From NCBI RefSeq assembly GCF_000247695.1, contig NW_004624747.1, positions 9,720,776 to 9,784,775 on the forward strand: 64,000 bases of DNA, given 5' to 3'. The notes beneath the pieces were generated by a model. The model did no database searches. It was given only the letters and a program-made list of their open reading frames with translations, and was not told where the DNA came from. Position 1 is the first letter of the stretch, and every line of letters begins with the position of its first letter. Positions 12,107 through 25,904 of this stretch are shown in pieces. The translations under genes and the position numbers were made by a program. The DNA comes from Heterocephalus glaber. Its lineage: Eukaryota; Chordata; Mammalia; Rodentia; Bathyergidae.

Positions 12107-12528
12107 AGTGGATTATTACTTGGTTTTACTGGTTTATTCTCGTGCTGGTACTGTGTGATCTGAATTATTATAAGTGGAGAGTTTGTGACGTAATGCCCAG
12201 ATAGATGATTACTTTTGCCATCACATAAAGGCAAATTATAACCAGAGAAATGTGACAGTTAAGTCATATTTTTAATCTATCTACATAGGGTGGTTATCAC
12301 ATGATTGTGAAAGAAAAGACTATTTCACTTATAATAGAAGAAAAATTAGTTCAAATATAAACCCAGCCTTTATTAACAGTATAAAAGATATTTGAAAATA
12401 GAAGAGTATGTTGAGTTTGTATACTATTGAGTTTATATGTTGACAGAAAAGGGGACTTTTGATTTGAAATTTTTTTTTTTTTTTGCATCATAGTGATAGC
12501 CAGTTTCTATTAGCAGAAATAAGTTTTA

Positions 12529-12675
12529 AGCTGGGCATGGTGGTGCGTGCTTGTAATTCCAGCACTTAGGAACCTGAGGTGGAAGGATTGCCATGAGTTT
12601 GAGGCCAGTCTGGGCTACATAGTGAGTTCAAGGACAGCCTGGACTACATAGTGAGACCTTGTCTCAAAAAAACAA
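12529..12675 (+). mobile_element. B1 SINE
   Basis: AAGCTGGGCATGGTGGTGCG to ACCTTGTCTCAAAAAAAC. Confidence 0.9.
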
Positions 12676-12833
12676 AGAATATAGACAGTCTTTCATTATT
12701 AATGCAAGGTCTCCTTTCCTCTTTATTTTAGATATTCTATGTTACCTATAATGTGATAGCCCTGAAGTACAGTACTAGACTTTAGTTCTTTTTATTTGAA
12801 AATATTAATCCCTATTTTACCTTATTTTAATTT

Positions 12834-12907
12834 TTTATGATTCTGAGAGTCAAACCCAGTGCCTTAAACATGCTAAACACAGAACCACTGAGCTTCATCC
12901 CCAGCCC
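12834..12907 (-). mobile_element. Old ID-type SINE
   Basis: GAGAGTCAAACCCAGTGCC to GAGCTTCATCCCCAGCCCC. Confidence 0.7.
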
Positions 12908-13512
12908 CTCTACCACTTTTAAAATATTTTGACTTATCAAATAGTGATATATCATGACTCATATTTAAATGATGTGTTCTCCTTATGTGGAATTACTGAT
13001 ATTTAGAACTGGAAGAAACTTTAGAAGTCAGTTACATATGAACCATTTTAATTTGTAGAAATGAATTCATCACAATTATGTAAGAAGTCCCTAATATGGC
13101 TCCCTACAGAAGACAGCATAAATCAAGAGGCTAACTTATTACAGAGTAATAGTTTTCCCTTTTTTCCACAGCTCTTTAACTCTTCTATGTTCTTTTTTAT
13201 TTCTGGAAGTTTAAAAAAATTATTCACTCTTTTTCTTTAATAATTTTAAAGCCAATTCCATTATCCATCTTTTTTTTTTCTAAAAACTCATCAGATTTTT
13301 AATCATCTTTATAAAATTAGAGTAAATATTACATATAGTTTCTCTAAAGTGGGGTGGTCATTTAGACAGACTTCTCTAGGTTTTTTTTTAATTAATTATT
13401 ACCCAGGCCTTTAAAAAAAACAAAACCTTCCTTACCATTGTGATATAAATTTAACTATATATTAGAGAATTAGATAAACTGAGAAACATTTCAGAAAAAT
13501 TTCTTTTATATG

Positions 13513-13679
13513 CATTGAGGTACCTCAGATCGCAAACTTAATTCTTTCCATGATTCTGGTCCCAGAATTCGTTCCACAGTTCTGGTTACATTTGCAGTTT
13601 GATTGCAACCAGAATTGTGGAATGAATTCTGGCACTAGAATTGTGGAAAGAATTAAGTTCGTGAACTGAGGCACCACTG
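13513..13679. mobile_element. Palindromic MITE (Tc1/mariner, Tigger-like)
   Basis: Two arms, 13519..13587 and 13607..13675, are reverse complements over 69 bases with about 10 mismatches around a 19-base loop. Terminal bases ...GGCACCACTG followed by TA suggest TA-targeted insertion. It carries no coding sequence. Confidence 0.8.
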
Positions 13680-14140
13680 TATTGGCTCCTCATTGAGTCA
13701 CCTTAGAATAGTAAGTGTCACATGACTCTAAATGTTATTTCTGTAGATACTGCACAGAGTGGCCCTTCCTCTGGCAGTGTAGAACTATTCTGAGATAGCC
13801 TATGTGGTTTCACTGAGATGCCCCGTCCTGAGTCACATCCTAGATGAAAGAGTAATAAGGATGGTGTCTGTGCTTTTTCCCGTCTGTCACTGAATCTGGC
13901 ACATGAAGGCACACAACAGGGATCCATAAAATCTTTAATTATGTGTATAATTTTAATATCTTAAAATAGAAGCCTGTGATTGTTTATAGAGATTCTGTTT
14001 CCGTAGTGCAGCATGGTGTACTTCCTACTAAATGTCCGAAAGTCTTTGTAGAGCTTTTTTTTTGTAGAGCTCTTAAACTAAAAGTCAAGAGCTTTGTTTA
14101 GTTTTGAAATATTTAATTTTGCTTTATCTAGTCATTCTTT

Positions 14141-14317
14141 ATTTATTTTAATATATATATTTATTGGTACATTTTAGGTATAAAATACATTTACATTTAT
14201 CATTGGGTGTTTGTACCAGAACATGATGCATCTTAGTTTTTATTTTTTCTCCCATTACCTGTGCACCCTTCACCCCCTCCACCCTTCTCTATTTACACAG
14301 AGTTTGATTCCATTTTT
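14141..14317 (-). mobile_element. L1 3' tail, recent, next to a splice acceptor
   Basis: Same sequence as the L1 end at 63470 (GGTACATTTTAGGTATA, TATCATTGGGTGTTTGTACC). Flanked by ATCTAGTCATTCTTTA at about 14126 and 14321. The inserted copy plus duplication ends about 20 bases before coding exon 2. Confidence 0.9.
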
Positions 14318-14354
14318 ATCTAGTCATTCTTTAAAAATTTTCTGTTGCTTCTAG

Positions 14355-14534
<180 letters not shown>

Positions 14535-14675
14535 TAAGTTTCCTTTTGTTTAAGTAGATACAGTGCATTAGTGTTTAGAGTATTCCATCTAAATATAATT
14601 TTTAAAAAAAGATAAATTCAAGCATATGCAAAAGTAGTCATGCTTTCATCACTCTTATCAACTCATAACTCCAGC

Positions 14676-14753
14676 ATACAGTGCTGGAGATTGAACCCAG
14701 GCCTTTGTACATGCTAGGCAAGTGTTATTCTACTGAGCTATACTTCAAAGCCC
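14676..14753 (-). mobile_element. Old ID-type SINE
   Basis: GTGCTGGAGATTGAACCCAG to GAGCTATACTTCAAAGCCCC. Confidence 0.72.
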
Positions 14754-14961
14754 CTTATTATTTTGAAGCCAATTCAAGATATCATATAATTTCATCCGTA
14801 AATATTTCATCATCTTTAAAAAAAAGTCACAGTATTGTTATTGATCCTTAAAATAATTATTGTTCTTTAAACTATAGATTATTCAGTAAGTACTTAAATT
14901 TCTACCTGTCTTGTAAATTTTTTAAAAGCTATTTTTGTTTGAATCAGAATTCACATAAGGA

Positions 14962-15048
14962 GGCCAGGGATTTAGCTCAGTGGTTTTGCCGCCTGCTGCG
15001 CAAGCTCAAGGACCCGAGTTCAATCCCTGGTACCAAAAAAAACCAAAC
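14962..15048 (+). mobile_element. ID-like SINE, young
   Basis: GGCCAGGGATTTAGCTCAGT to CCCTGGTACCAAAAAAAA. AATTCACATAAGG flanks both sides. Confidence 0.94.
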
Positions 15049-15244
15049 AATTCACATAAGGTTTATGTGTAATAATTGGCTGATGTGTGTCTCAAGTCTT
15101 CTTTTTTAAATCTAGATTTGCTCCCTTTTTTCCTTGGTATTTAATTTTTGGAGAGACTAGCCTTTGACCTATAGTGTTTCTCATTATCTGTTGTGATATT
15201 GGCTGTCTATAAGTGACATTGGGCCTCGAGCCCTGATAGGACAG

Positions 15245-15300
15245 ATTCCTCTCCCATCCCCTTCCCTCCCCTCCCCTTCCCTTCCCTAATTCTAAGATTT
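15245..15300 (+). repeat. Pyrimidine-rich tract
   Basis: CCCTTCCCTCCCCTCCCCTT-type run. Confidence 0.8.
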
Positions 15301-15424
15301 CTGTGAAATCTTCCTTCCCTCCCAGATCACACCTTACTTTTAATTTTAATAGTGGTATGGTATGATTAACAAGAGGGAATATTTCAGTCCCTTTTGGGAG
15401 ACATTATTATTGTTGTTGTTATTT

Positions 15425-15609
15425 CTGCAGTGTCTGGGATTAAACCCAGGACCTTTTTCCTGAGCTACATTCAGCCCTGTTATTTATTTATTTTTTGAGA
15501 CAGAGTCTTCCTAAGTTGCCCATGCTGGGCTTGAATTTGATATCCTCCCAGCCCAGAGTGCTCCTCCCAGAGTACTGGGATTGCAGGAGTGTGCTACCAT
15601 GCCTGGCTG
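15425..15609 (-). mobile_element. B1-dID SINE
   Basis: TGTCTGGGATTAAACCCAGG to GTGCTACCATGCCTGGC. Confidence 0.82.
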
Positions 15610-15639
15610 GCATTATTTCATTTTATATGCATCTTTATT

Positions 15640-15735
15640 TTATGAAGTAAAGACTGTTATTATTCTGATTTTAGAGGGAGAATGCTGCACTTAAGCTAAA
15701 CTTAAGTCTCTTGCCAAAAGCCATGCATTCACTTA
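15640..15735 (-). mobile_element. MIR relic
   Basis: TTATTCTGATTTTAGAGGGA and AAGTCTCTTGCCAAAAGCCA are the antisense MIR core. Confidence 0.5.
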
Positions 15736-15866
15736 CTTAGCAAATATTTATTGGGGACCAATTTTGTATCAGGCTTTGGGTTCAAACCTAGTAGTGGAGC
15801 AAGGATTGAACTGTTGGTTTTTTATCCCTTGAACCTAGGGCCATCATCACCTTTAATACTGTAGCC

Positions 15867-16059
15867 CAGTGATGGCTAACCTTTTAGAGATGAGTGCCCA
15901 AACTGCAACCTAAAACCCACTTATTTATTGCAAAGTGCCAACACTGCAATTAAACCTGAATACTGAGGTTTTTAGTTTAGAGAAAATAACTGATACATTT
16001 ACATCTTTTGTCTTAAAAGAAAAACGGATAACATGCATGCCATAGGTTCACCACCACTG
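15867..16059. mobile_element. hAT-type non-autonomous DNA transposon, 193 bp
   Basis: Begins CAGTGATGGCTAACC and ends GGTTCACCACCACTG, imperfect terminal inverted repeats. The flanking 8 bases, CTGTAGCC (15859..15866) and CTCTAGCC (16060..16067), fit a hAT target-site duplication with one mismatch. Resembles rodent URR1-type elements. Confidence 0.8.
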
Positions 16060-16565
16060 CTCTAGCCTACATGGTAAGAAGGAAACTGGAAATTAAATAC
16101 TCTGTTGTCCTCTGTGTCTCTTCCTATTTCCAGTCTAGAATTGTACTGTGTTTCCACATGGTTCCCTGCTGACGCATGCCACCTGACTTCAAGAATCAGT
16201 TATCATTTCCCTGAATAACTTAGTTGCTCCATATGTATTGTATATCTATGTGAGTCTGATAGGGCTAGGAATTTCTCTTCTCTCTATTCTGTCCCTTCTC
16301 ATTTCCTTACTTCTTTCATTTTAGGGCATTGTCAGTCGTGTTTTTCCTAACCTGTCAGTCTCCCTTCAAAAATCTGTCAAGTTTATTGTCCATTCTCCAT
16401 TCTTACTGCCTCCTCTCCAAATGTAATCCCCCGCCTTTACTTTTACTCTTTCACCTTCCTATACCCCTTCTCTACTTTCTTCTTTATATGTTCCATGTAG
16501 CATCCTCCAGATTAATTTACATAAAAGCTCTTTTCTTTATGTTTCTTCCCTCAAGAACAGTTTTT

Positions 16566-16648
16566 TTTTTTTTGGTACCGGGGATCGAACTCGGGTCCTT
16601 GCGCTTGCGCAGCAGGGTGGCGAAACCACTGAGCTAAATCCCCAGCCC
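16566..16648 (-). mobile_element. ID-like SINE, young
   Basis: TCAAGAACAGTTTTT at 16551 and 16649 flanks it. GCTTGCGCAGCAGGGTGGCG marks a sub-variant shared with 2622 and 46374. Confidence 0.94.
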
Positions 16649-16962
16649 CTCAAGAACAGTTTTTGACTTGTGGTGACACATTGAATTCTGCTTTATGTTC
16701 AGGGATCTGTATATACCTTCCTGCAGCTTCTGTTAACTGTGTCACCTTACCTTTCCTTTTAACGTATCATGTTTGCTTCTTCTTCCTCATCCTTTTCTGT
16801 CTTGTGGCCAGTCTAAGTTCTTTCTCCTCCTCTACCTAGTTGATGGCAAAATTAGAGACCATCTTCTATCACAGAGATCATTTGTCCTTGTAACCTCTGT
16901 AACCTTGATGCCCACCAACAGGATCTTTAAAAATAAGTAGATTCTTTAGAAATAGTGATTAC

Positions 16963-17058
16963 AGGGCCAGGGATTTAGCTCAGTGGTTTTGCTGCCTGCT
17001 GCACAAGCGCAAGGACCCGAGTTCGATTCCCGGTACCAAAAAAAACAAAAGCAAAAAC
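16963..17058 (+). mobile_element. ID-like SINE, young
   Basis: AAATAGTGATTACA flanks both sides. The tail is A-rich with AAAAC repeats. Confidence 0.94.
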
Positions 17059-17261
17059 AAAAATAGTGATTACATCTAGCTTTTATTTTTCTAACTAAAA
17101 AATATTTTATTAAATATTTATGGGTATTTAAACATTTCTGGGGGGATGGGTATTACACAAATGATCTTGTCAGTTGTTTTCAAAGGTTTAGAATTTTAGC
17201 ATTTAGGAAAATATAATTTATTCAGTAGATTTTGTTAATGTGTCATCATTACTTAACATTG

Positions 17262-17292
17262 ACTGTTATTATTATTATTATTATTATTATTG
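17262..17292 (+). repeat. (TTA)n microsatellite
   Basis: About ten ATT units at the 5' side of an antisense B1, its former A-tail. Confidence 0.95.
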
Positions 17293-17435
17293 TTTTGAGA
17301 CAGAGTCTTGCTTTGTCTTGCTTTGTTCAGGCTGGCCTTGTACTCACAATGTCACACAAGCTGGCCTCAAACTCTCAGCAGTTCTCTTGTTTCAGCCTCC
17401 CAAGTGTTAGGATTACAGGCGTGTGCTACCACAAA
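17293..17435 (-). mobile_element. B1 SINE
   Basis: TTTTGAGACAGAGTCTTGC to GGCGTGTGCTACCAC, with a small internal TTGCTTTGTC duplication. Confidence 0.85.
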
Positions 17436-17566
17436 AGACATTATTATTCTTTATTAAGAGAGGCAATATAGCCTACTGATTAAGTTGCAGATTCTGAAAC
17501 CAAACTGTATTGGATTGTATCTTGGCTCATTCATTTACTATCTGTGTATTGGTGTATTGGCAAATT

Positions 17567-17751
17567 CGTTTTTTTGTTTGGTTTGGTTTGGTTTTTTTGA
17601 GACAGGATCTCACTAGAGTGACTAGGATCTCACCAGTTCAGGCTCGCTTTAAACTCACAGTGTAACTCATGCCAGCCTCAAACTCATGGTGATCCTTTTG
17701 CCTCAGCCTCCTGAGTGCCAGGATTACAGGTATGTGGTACCATGCCCAGCT
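17567..17751 (-). mobile_element. B1 SINE within MIR
   Basis: (GGTTT)n start. TATTGGCAAATTC flanks both sides. Confidence 0.9.
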
Positions 17752-17839
17752 TGCTATTGGCAAATTCTTTAACCTCTTTCTCTGCCTTTTAAAAATTTGT
17801 AAAATGGAATGATGATAGCATCTACCTCAGATGTGTGTA

Positions 17840-18006
17840 TGTTTTTTGTACTGGGGATTGAACTCAGGGCCTTTTGACATTCCCAGCTTTTTAAAAATTT
17901 GAGACAGGATTTCACTAAATTGCCCAGGCTGGCCTTGAACTTGTAATCCTTCTGCCTCAGCTTCTGGAGTAGATGGAATTACAGGCATGCACCACCATCT
18001 CCAGCT
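17840..18006 (-). mobile_element. B1-dID SINE within MIR
   Basis: TACTGGGGATTGAACTCAGG to CACCACCATCTCCAGC. CTACCTCAGA lies on both sides. Confidence 0.88.
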
Positions 18007-18050
18007 ACCTCAGAGTTCTGATGAGGTTTCTATAAATTGATGTCTGTAAC

Positions 18051-18109
18051 AATGCAGGGCCTTAAGCATCCTGGGCAAGCCCTCTACCACTGAGCTACAT
18101 CCTCAGTGC
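18051..18109 (-). mobile_element. Old ID-type fragment
   Basis: CAGGGCCTTAAGCATCCTGG to GAGCTACATCCTCAGTGC. Confidence 0.6.
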
Positions 18110-18641
18110 ACTTGGTTAACTTGTGTGTGTGGAGTAAGCACTAGGTATGTGTTAGCTGTTGTTATAATTAATGTGTTAATATTTACCTGGCATTCTATGA
18201 TGTTAAACATTTTTGTATTTACTTTGGTCATCATATTTGTATTTCTTGTAGGCATCCTAGATTTTTAGTTTGCCCTAAAGCCGTCTTTCCCTTTTTGTTC
18301 ACCGATGATCTCCCTTTAACGACTGTTTCTGCAGTTTATTTGCCACTTGATAGCTAATCCTACAGTCATCTTCATTTAGCTTATGCTAAAATATTATGCC
18401 CCTGGCCAGCTGTTTAAAGCTGTGTTTTTGGTTTAGAGTTAATATGTATATCTTAAAAAAAAAAAAAAAGCTTTTCTGAGATATAATTCATATTCCATAT
18501 TTCATACAGTTTACTCTTTTAAAGTATAAAATTAGGTGTATAACGTTTTTTTCATTACTCATTAAAAGATGAGTGGTCTGGTTTTTTTTTTGAGTGGTCT
18601 GGTTTTGAGGAACCTGGATTTTTAAAGTAACCAGACTGTAA

Positions 18642-20414
<1,773 letters not shown>

Positions 20415-21110
20415 TAGATAAAAATGTTCTGGAGAAGCATTGTGCAGCTTTTGTACACAACATACTTTTTGAGAGCCAGGAGCACTTGTTTAATGTGTCA
20501 TTAGCTTTTATTTACCCTAATATTTTTTGAAGCCTAAGAATAATTTTCTTTTACTATGGTAAAGTAAAATGTAGTCTTACAATAATGTCACTCTCACTCA
20601 CTTATATTTCATTGTTTTCTTGCCTGTGAGAGGATTGGGCTAGTGTTAAAGCTGACACTAAAATTTGTACCTCCTTGTGGGTATGCCTATGGGGTATCAT
20701 GGAATTTTATATCCTCATCTCCAGTGTACATTAGCATAGATAGCCAAAGAACTGATATTTCAGTCTGTAGGACTGCCACCTCTTATCCTGCATTAGTTGT
20801 AGTTTTTCAGATAGTTTTGTTGTGAGTTAAAAATAGTTTTGGCATATAAGGGTCCCTATTTCTTGGAGGTCTGGGATTTATTGCTGAGAGGTACCTTAGA
20901 GTTATTTCTTCAGCCCCACTGTTTTACAGGCATTCAGCTTAATAGTGAGGACTCAGAACTGCTGCCCTGGTTTTCTGGCATTTTTGCCAGGGCTCTGTAT
21001 CCTTCTGATGGAAGTGATTGGAAATTTGTGTATGAGTCTGTGTGTGTGTGTGAAAGTTATCTAATTAATTTGTCTCCCATTGTATTTATTTTTAATGTTA
21101 GTGCAGTGAT

Positions 21111-21199
21111 TTTTTTTTTTTTTTTCTGGTACTGGGGATCAAACTCAGGACCTTGCATTTGTGAGTCAGGCATAGTGCCACTGAACTGTCTCTGGCCCA
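21111..21199 (-). mobile_element. ID-like SINE
   Basis: AGTGCAGTGAT flanks both sides. Slightly diverged (CTGAACTGTCTCTGGCC). Confidence 0.92.
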
Positions 21200-21320
21200 A
21201 GTGCAGTGATCTTTAAAGGAAGAAATATTAGTACATCTTTGGCTAGAACTTAAATACTAGACTTTAATTTTTTAGTGACCACTTTTAGAGATACAATTTA
21301 AATGCTATGTGTTATTTATT

Positions 21321-21408
21321 TTTTTTCTTTTTTTTGGTACTGGGGATCAAACTCAGGACTTTGTGCTTTCGAAGCAGGCACAGTGCCACTGAACTAAATC
21401 CCTAGCCC
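21321..21408 (-). mobile_element. ID-like SINE
   Basis: TATGTGTTATTT flanks both sides. GGTACTGGGGATCAAACTCA to ATCCCTAGCCC. Confidence 0.92.
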
Positions 21409-21463
21409 AATATGTGTTATTTCTTAAAGGGGCACTATGAACTAATACCTAAATTTTTTTTGT

Positions 21464-21558
21464 TTTATTTTGTTTTGTTTTCTTCCCTGCGGAACTGGGA
21501 TTAATACCTAGGTCTTCATGCATCCTAGGCAAGTGCTTTACCACTGACTGAACTGTGT
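21464..21558 (-). mobile_element. Old ID-type SINE
   Basis: (TTTTG)n start, then ACTGGGATTAATACCTAGG and a repeated CTGA near the A box. Confidence 0.65.
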
Positions 21559-21933
21559 CTTTTGCCGTGCACTAAAACTTTAGCAGAGACATTACTTGAA
21601 TTTTTATTTGTGTTTTTATGTTTAATTTAATATTGAAACTCACAAAACATTTTTGTAGGAGAGCATATTAATCATTAATCAAATGCATGCTTTTAGTCAA
21701 AACTTTGAAGAAGGGAAATTAAGTTCAGTGATACTTCAATATAATTTTGGTTGGTGATATAGCAAGTTTAAATATTTACATAACATCTTATTGTAGAATC
21801 ACTTTTTTTTTACAATTCTTGCAGATTTAGTTCATTCATAGAACTTTATACTTAGCTTCCACTTGAAACATTGCTTACCTCAATTTTAGAGTTTATCTTT
21901 GAACAACTGTACTTTTCTGTCAATTTTATATAG

Positions 21934-22146
<213 letters not shown>

Positions 22147-22441
22147 TGATGAGACAACTTTTTATTTATTTTAGTTCTGTTCTTTTAAATATAATTGCTT
22201 TTAGCAAATTATTATTTCTGATTGGCACATAGTCCAGAGGCAGTAGCGCATCTGACTTGCAGAATGTGTTTATGGTAAAAGTCAAATTCACACATTAATG
22301 AATAGGCTTTGAATTGCTGTTTTGTTCCTAAAGAACTATTGGGTAGAATCATTACTTTAAAATTGTTCCTAACTAAGGAATATCATTTAAGTGAAAAGCT
22401 GATGAGGTTGCTATTTTCTACATTTTAAGAAAAGCCATTTA

Positions 22442-22601
22442 GTCAGGCATGGTGGCTTATGCCTATAATCCCAGCACTCAAGAGGCTGAGGCAGAAGGAT
22501 CTCTGTGAGTTTGAGGCCAGTCTGGGCTACATAGTGAGTTCAGAGTCAGCCTGAACTACAAAGGGAGACCCTGCCTCAAAAAACCAAAAAAAAAAAAAAA
22601 G
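22442..22601 (+). mobile_element. B1 SINE
   Basis: GTCAGGCATGGTGGCTTATG to GACCCTGCCTCAAAAAACC plus a 15-A tail. Confidence 0.9.
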
Positions 22602-22827
22602 CATGTATTATTTCTTGATAGTGATTGCAGATATATCAAGATAGAAAAATACCAGTCTGCATAATCTTTATCCTAAGGCATAGATTTTTGTTTTTCTTGC
22701 CATGAAGATTTCCTAATAGGGTAGAAATGAAACTCAGGTTTTATATTTGTTTTTTATAGTAAAAGTTTTTCTTAACTTATAAAATTTTCTGATTATTTTA
22801 TTGATCTGGTTCACCAGAGTGGTTGGT

Positions 22828-22921
22828 GTTTTTGTTTGTTTGTTTCTGGTAAGGGCGATCGAACTCAGGACCTTGTGCTTGCGTGGCAGGTGGCAGAACC
22901 ACTGAGGTAAATCCCCGGCCC
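22828..22921 (-). mobile_element. ID-like SINE
   Basis: (GTTT)n tail, then GGTAAGGGCGATCGAACTCA to AATCCCCGGCCC. Confidence 0.9.
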
Positions 22922-22969
22922 TTTGCTTTAAAATTTTCTGGCTATTTTAGATTTACAGAATAGTTGGCA

Positions 22970-23092
22970 GCCAGCTGTGGTGGTGCATTCCTTTGGTCCC
23001 AGCTATTCAGGAAGCTGTGGCAGGAGGACCACTTGAGGCCACAAACTTGAAACCAGTCGGGGCAACATAGCATGACCCCATCTCAAAAAAAA
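22970..23092 (+). mobile_element. Monomeric B1/proto-B1 SINE
   Basis: CAGCTGTGGTGGTGCATTCC to CCCATCTCAAAAAAAA without the internal duplication. It has ACTTGAGGCC as in older 7SL monomers. Confidence 0.75.
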
Positions 23093-23762
23093 GTGGCAAA
23101 AATAGTACAAAGCATTTCTATATAGAAGTTTTGGAAGAGAAATCAGATATTTGCATTACCTTAAAATATTTTCCCATAGAATACTTTTACAAGTTACAAG
23201 TGAAGAAAATGGGGAAAAAAACCCAAACTGTAATTATGCAGTGGGAAAATTAGACAACACTTTGAGTGCTTATGTAAATGATAAAGGCACAAAGATATTA
23301 TTCACAACCCTGGTGAGACTGTATTCCGATTGAGGCATAACTTTATTTAATCACAGAAAACATTAGACAGGCAAAAAAATTAGGAATTCTACTAGAAGCC
23401 AGGGTGTAGAGGGTGCTATGGTCCTCAAAAATGCCAATGTCATAAAAGAAAAAGGCTATGGAAGTGTTCCAGATTAAAGGAGGGTAAAGAGATATGATAA
23501 TTAAATGTAATACTGTGTCTAGACAGGTCTGGTACTACAGAGAAATGCTATAAGGGACATTATCACAAAATTGGGTTTTGGATAGTACTTTAGATATCAT
23601 TGATATAAACTTAGGAAGTTGAATACTGTGTTTATGTAAGAAAATATCCCTGTTTTGGGGAACCTACACATTGAATACTTAGAGATAAAGAGCTGTGATG
23701 TATATTCCTAAGTGGCTCCAGAAGAAAATTTAGAGGTAGATATATAGACATATAAATAGCAA

Positions 23763-23912
23763 GTCAGGCATGATGGGATACACCCATAATCCCAGCACTC
23801 ATGAGGCTGAGGCAGGAAGATTGCTATATGTTTGAGGCTGGCCTGGGCTACATAGTGAGTTCAAGGCCAGCCTAAACTACATAGTGAGACCCTGTCTTAG
23901 AAAATCAGAAAA
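23763..23912 (+). mobile_element. B1 SINE
   Basis: CAGGCATGATGGGATACACC to GACCCTGTCTTAGAAAA. Confidence 0.88.
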
Positions 23913-24148
23913 AAAAAAGAAAGAAATAGCAGTTGATATAGCGAATATTCTGTTATCAGTAGACAAATCTCAGTAAATGGGCATGTGTTAACACTATTTG
24001 TGCACCTTCTTGTAAGTTTGAAATTGTTTCCAAATAGTAAATTAAAAAATTCTTATTTGTATTTCATGTATCTTTGTCAGGTGTTAACAGATTTTGAGTT
24101 GTCATACACTTTTGCCAGGTGGGAATGGACAAAGAGAATGGGGGCAGC

Positions 24149-24279
24149 CTTTTTTTTCCTATTTCCCCAAGACTGGGTCTTGCTATGTTGCCCAGGCTGA
24201 CCTCAAACTCACTATCTTCCTGCCTCAACCTCCTGAGCACTGAGATTACAGAACAGATGTGTGCCATCACACCTGGCTC
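24149..24279 (-). mobile_element. Monomeric B1/proto-B1 SINE
   Basis: GACTGGGTCTTGCTATGTTG to CCATCACACCTGGCT. No internal duplication. Confidence 0.75.
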
Positions 24280-24989
24280 ATGGACAACTTTTTCTGATGC
24301 TTAAGTTATAGCTTTTTAAGCCTTTGGTGCACACGACTGCTCCTTTGGACTCTACTGTCTTACTACTTCTTGACAGAATATTGATTGGCAAACAGAGCAT
24401 TAAACCAGATCCCATACTATCAGTGCCTGGGCAGGAAACTTGAACTATTGTCAAGGCAGAGTGAGGTCATTTACTAGAAACCTTAAATGCATCTTGGGCA
24501 GTTCTGAGCTCTGGTTCTAGTTGATTTAGCATCTGCATATTTTCCCCAAGGTTTTTTGAGTGTTTCGAGGCTTCTATAAACTGAGATAGTTGATTATAGG
24601 ACTATTGGAGAAGACAATAGTTGTTGAAATAAACTTTCTAATCTACAGTTGAAAAAACTTTCTAGTCTAGCATTTATATTTAGTTTGAAGTTTGAATAGA
24701 GGTGGCTTATCTAATTCTGTTTCCTACATATGAGATTCTAAAGTTTTTCAGATTATTTTGGAAGTTCAGCACAGTATCCCCTAAGTATACTAGTATTCTT
24801 CTGTTACCAACTTTTATTTTGAATGTTGAAAGTGTGACACCTTGTGGTAACTGGGACAATAACTGGAAAAATGTTAGATGATCAAGATTTCTGCAATGAA
24901 ATTTTTATTGTTAAACATATGGATTTTAATCAGAAGATGAATGAAAATTCTGAGTAACTTTTTAGCCATATTGCTTTTCTTTTCAACTC

Positions 24990-25270
24990 TTTGAGATGAC
25001 AAGTTCAAATATTCGTAAGTGTTGAAAGAATAGTATAGATGTTACCTACTGCTTGTAGTGACAGTTGCTAACATTTTGCAGTTACGGTCTTTAAACTCAA
25101 CTAGTTGACCATAAGTTATAGACCTTATGGCACTTAATCCCTAAATATTTCAACATATAACTCCTACCAAAAAAAATTCTCCTCAAACCATAGTACTATT
25201 TTCACATCTAGTAAAATTAGTCAGAGTTCTCTAGTGTCATCTATTGACCCATGTTTAGATTTTTCCAGCT
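24990..25270 (-). mobile_element. Old L1 3' relic
   Basis: TAACATTTTGCAGTTACGGT, CTTAATCCCTAAATATTTCA and TCAAACCATAGTACTATTTT follow the order of antisense mammalian L1 3' sequence. Confidence 0.5.
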
Positions 25271-25308
25271 GGCCTCAAAATGTCTTTTTATACCTCTTTT
25301 TAAAATTA

Positions 25309-25527
<219 letters not shown>

Positions 25528-25734
25528 CTTTGAAAATGGATTCCTCATCAGGAAGTTTTGGTACTTGTTATACTTTTATAACACATTAACAGCAAGTACC
25601 AAGGTGCCACTGTATTACATTTATTTGTTAGATTTCTAGCATTTAGGATAACTGTTTGACACTGTATAGGAGGCTTCATGTCAGGGAACACTGTTACTTG
25701 AGAAATCAAGATTTTTGTTTCGTGGATTTTTTTT

Positions 25735-25738
<4 letters not shown>

Positions 25739-25765
<27 letters not shown>

Positions 25766-25900
25766 AGACAGGGTCTTACTTTGTAGTGCCTGTGCTGGCC
25801 TTGAACTCACTATGTAGTCCAGGGTGGCCTCCTACTTGCAATGATCCTCCTGCCTCTGCCTCCTGAATGCTGGGATTATAGGCATGTACCACTGTGGCTG
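25739..25900 (-). mobile_element. B1 SINE, first of an adjacent pair
   Basis: 28-T start, TTAGACAGGGTCTTACTTTG to GTACCACTGTGGCTG. Confidence 0.88.
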
Positions 25901-25904
25901 ACTA

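Larger units (their letters stand above)
17457..18170 (+). mobile_element. MIR relic split by two SINEs
   Basis: Parts in order: GGCAATATAGCCTACTGATT, TTACTATCTGTGTATTGG, CAAATTCTTTAACCTCTTTC, TTGTAAAATGGAATGATGAT, ACCTCAGAGTTCTGATGAGG and AGTAAGCACTAGGTATGTGT. This is the MIR order interrupted by B1 and B1-dID. Confidence 0.75.

Noticed and set aside
14962..15048. Possible tRNA gene (A and B boxes)
   Set aside because: It has RNA polymerase III boxes but no cloverleaf acceptor stem, ends in GGTACC plus poly-A, and is flanked by target-site duplications: an ID SINE. The same applies to the other ID copies.
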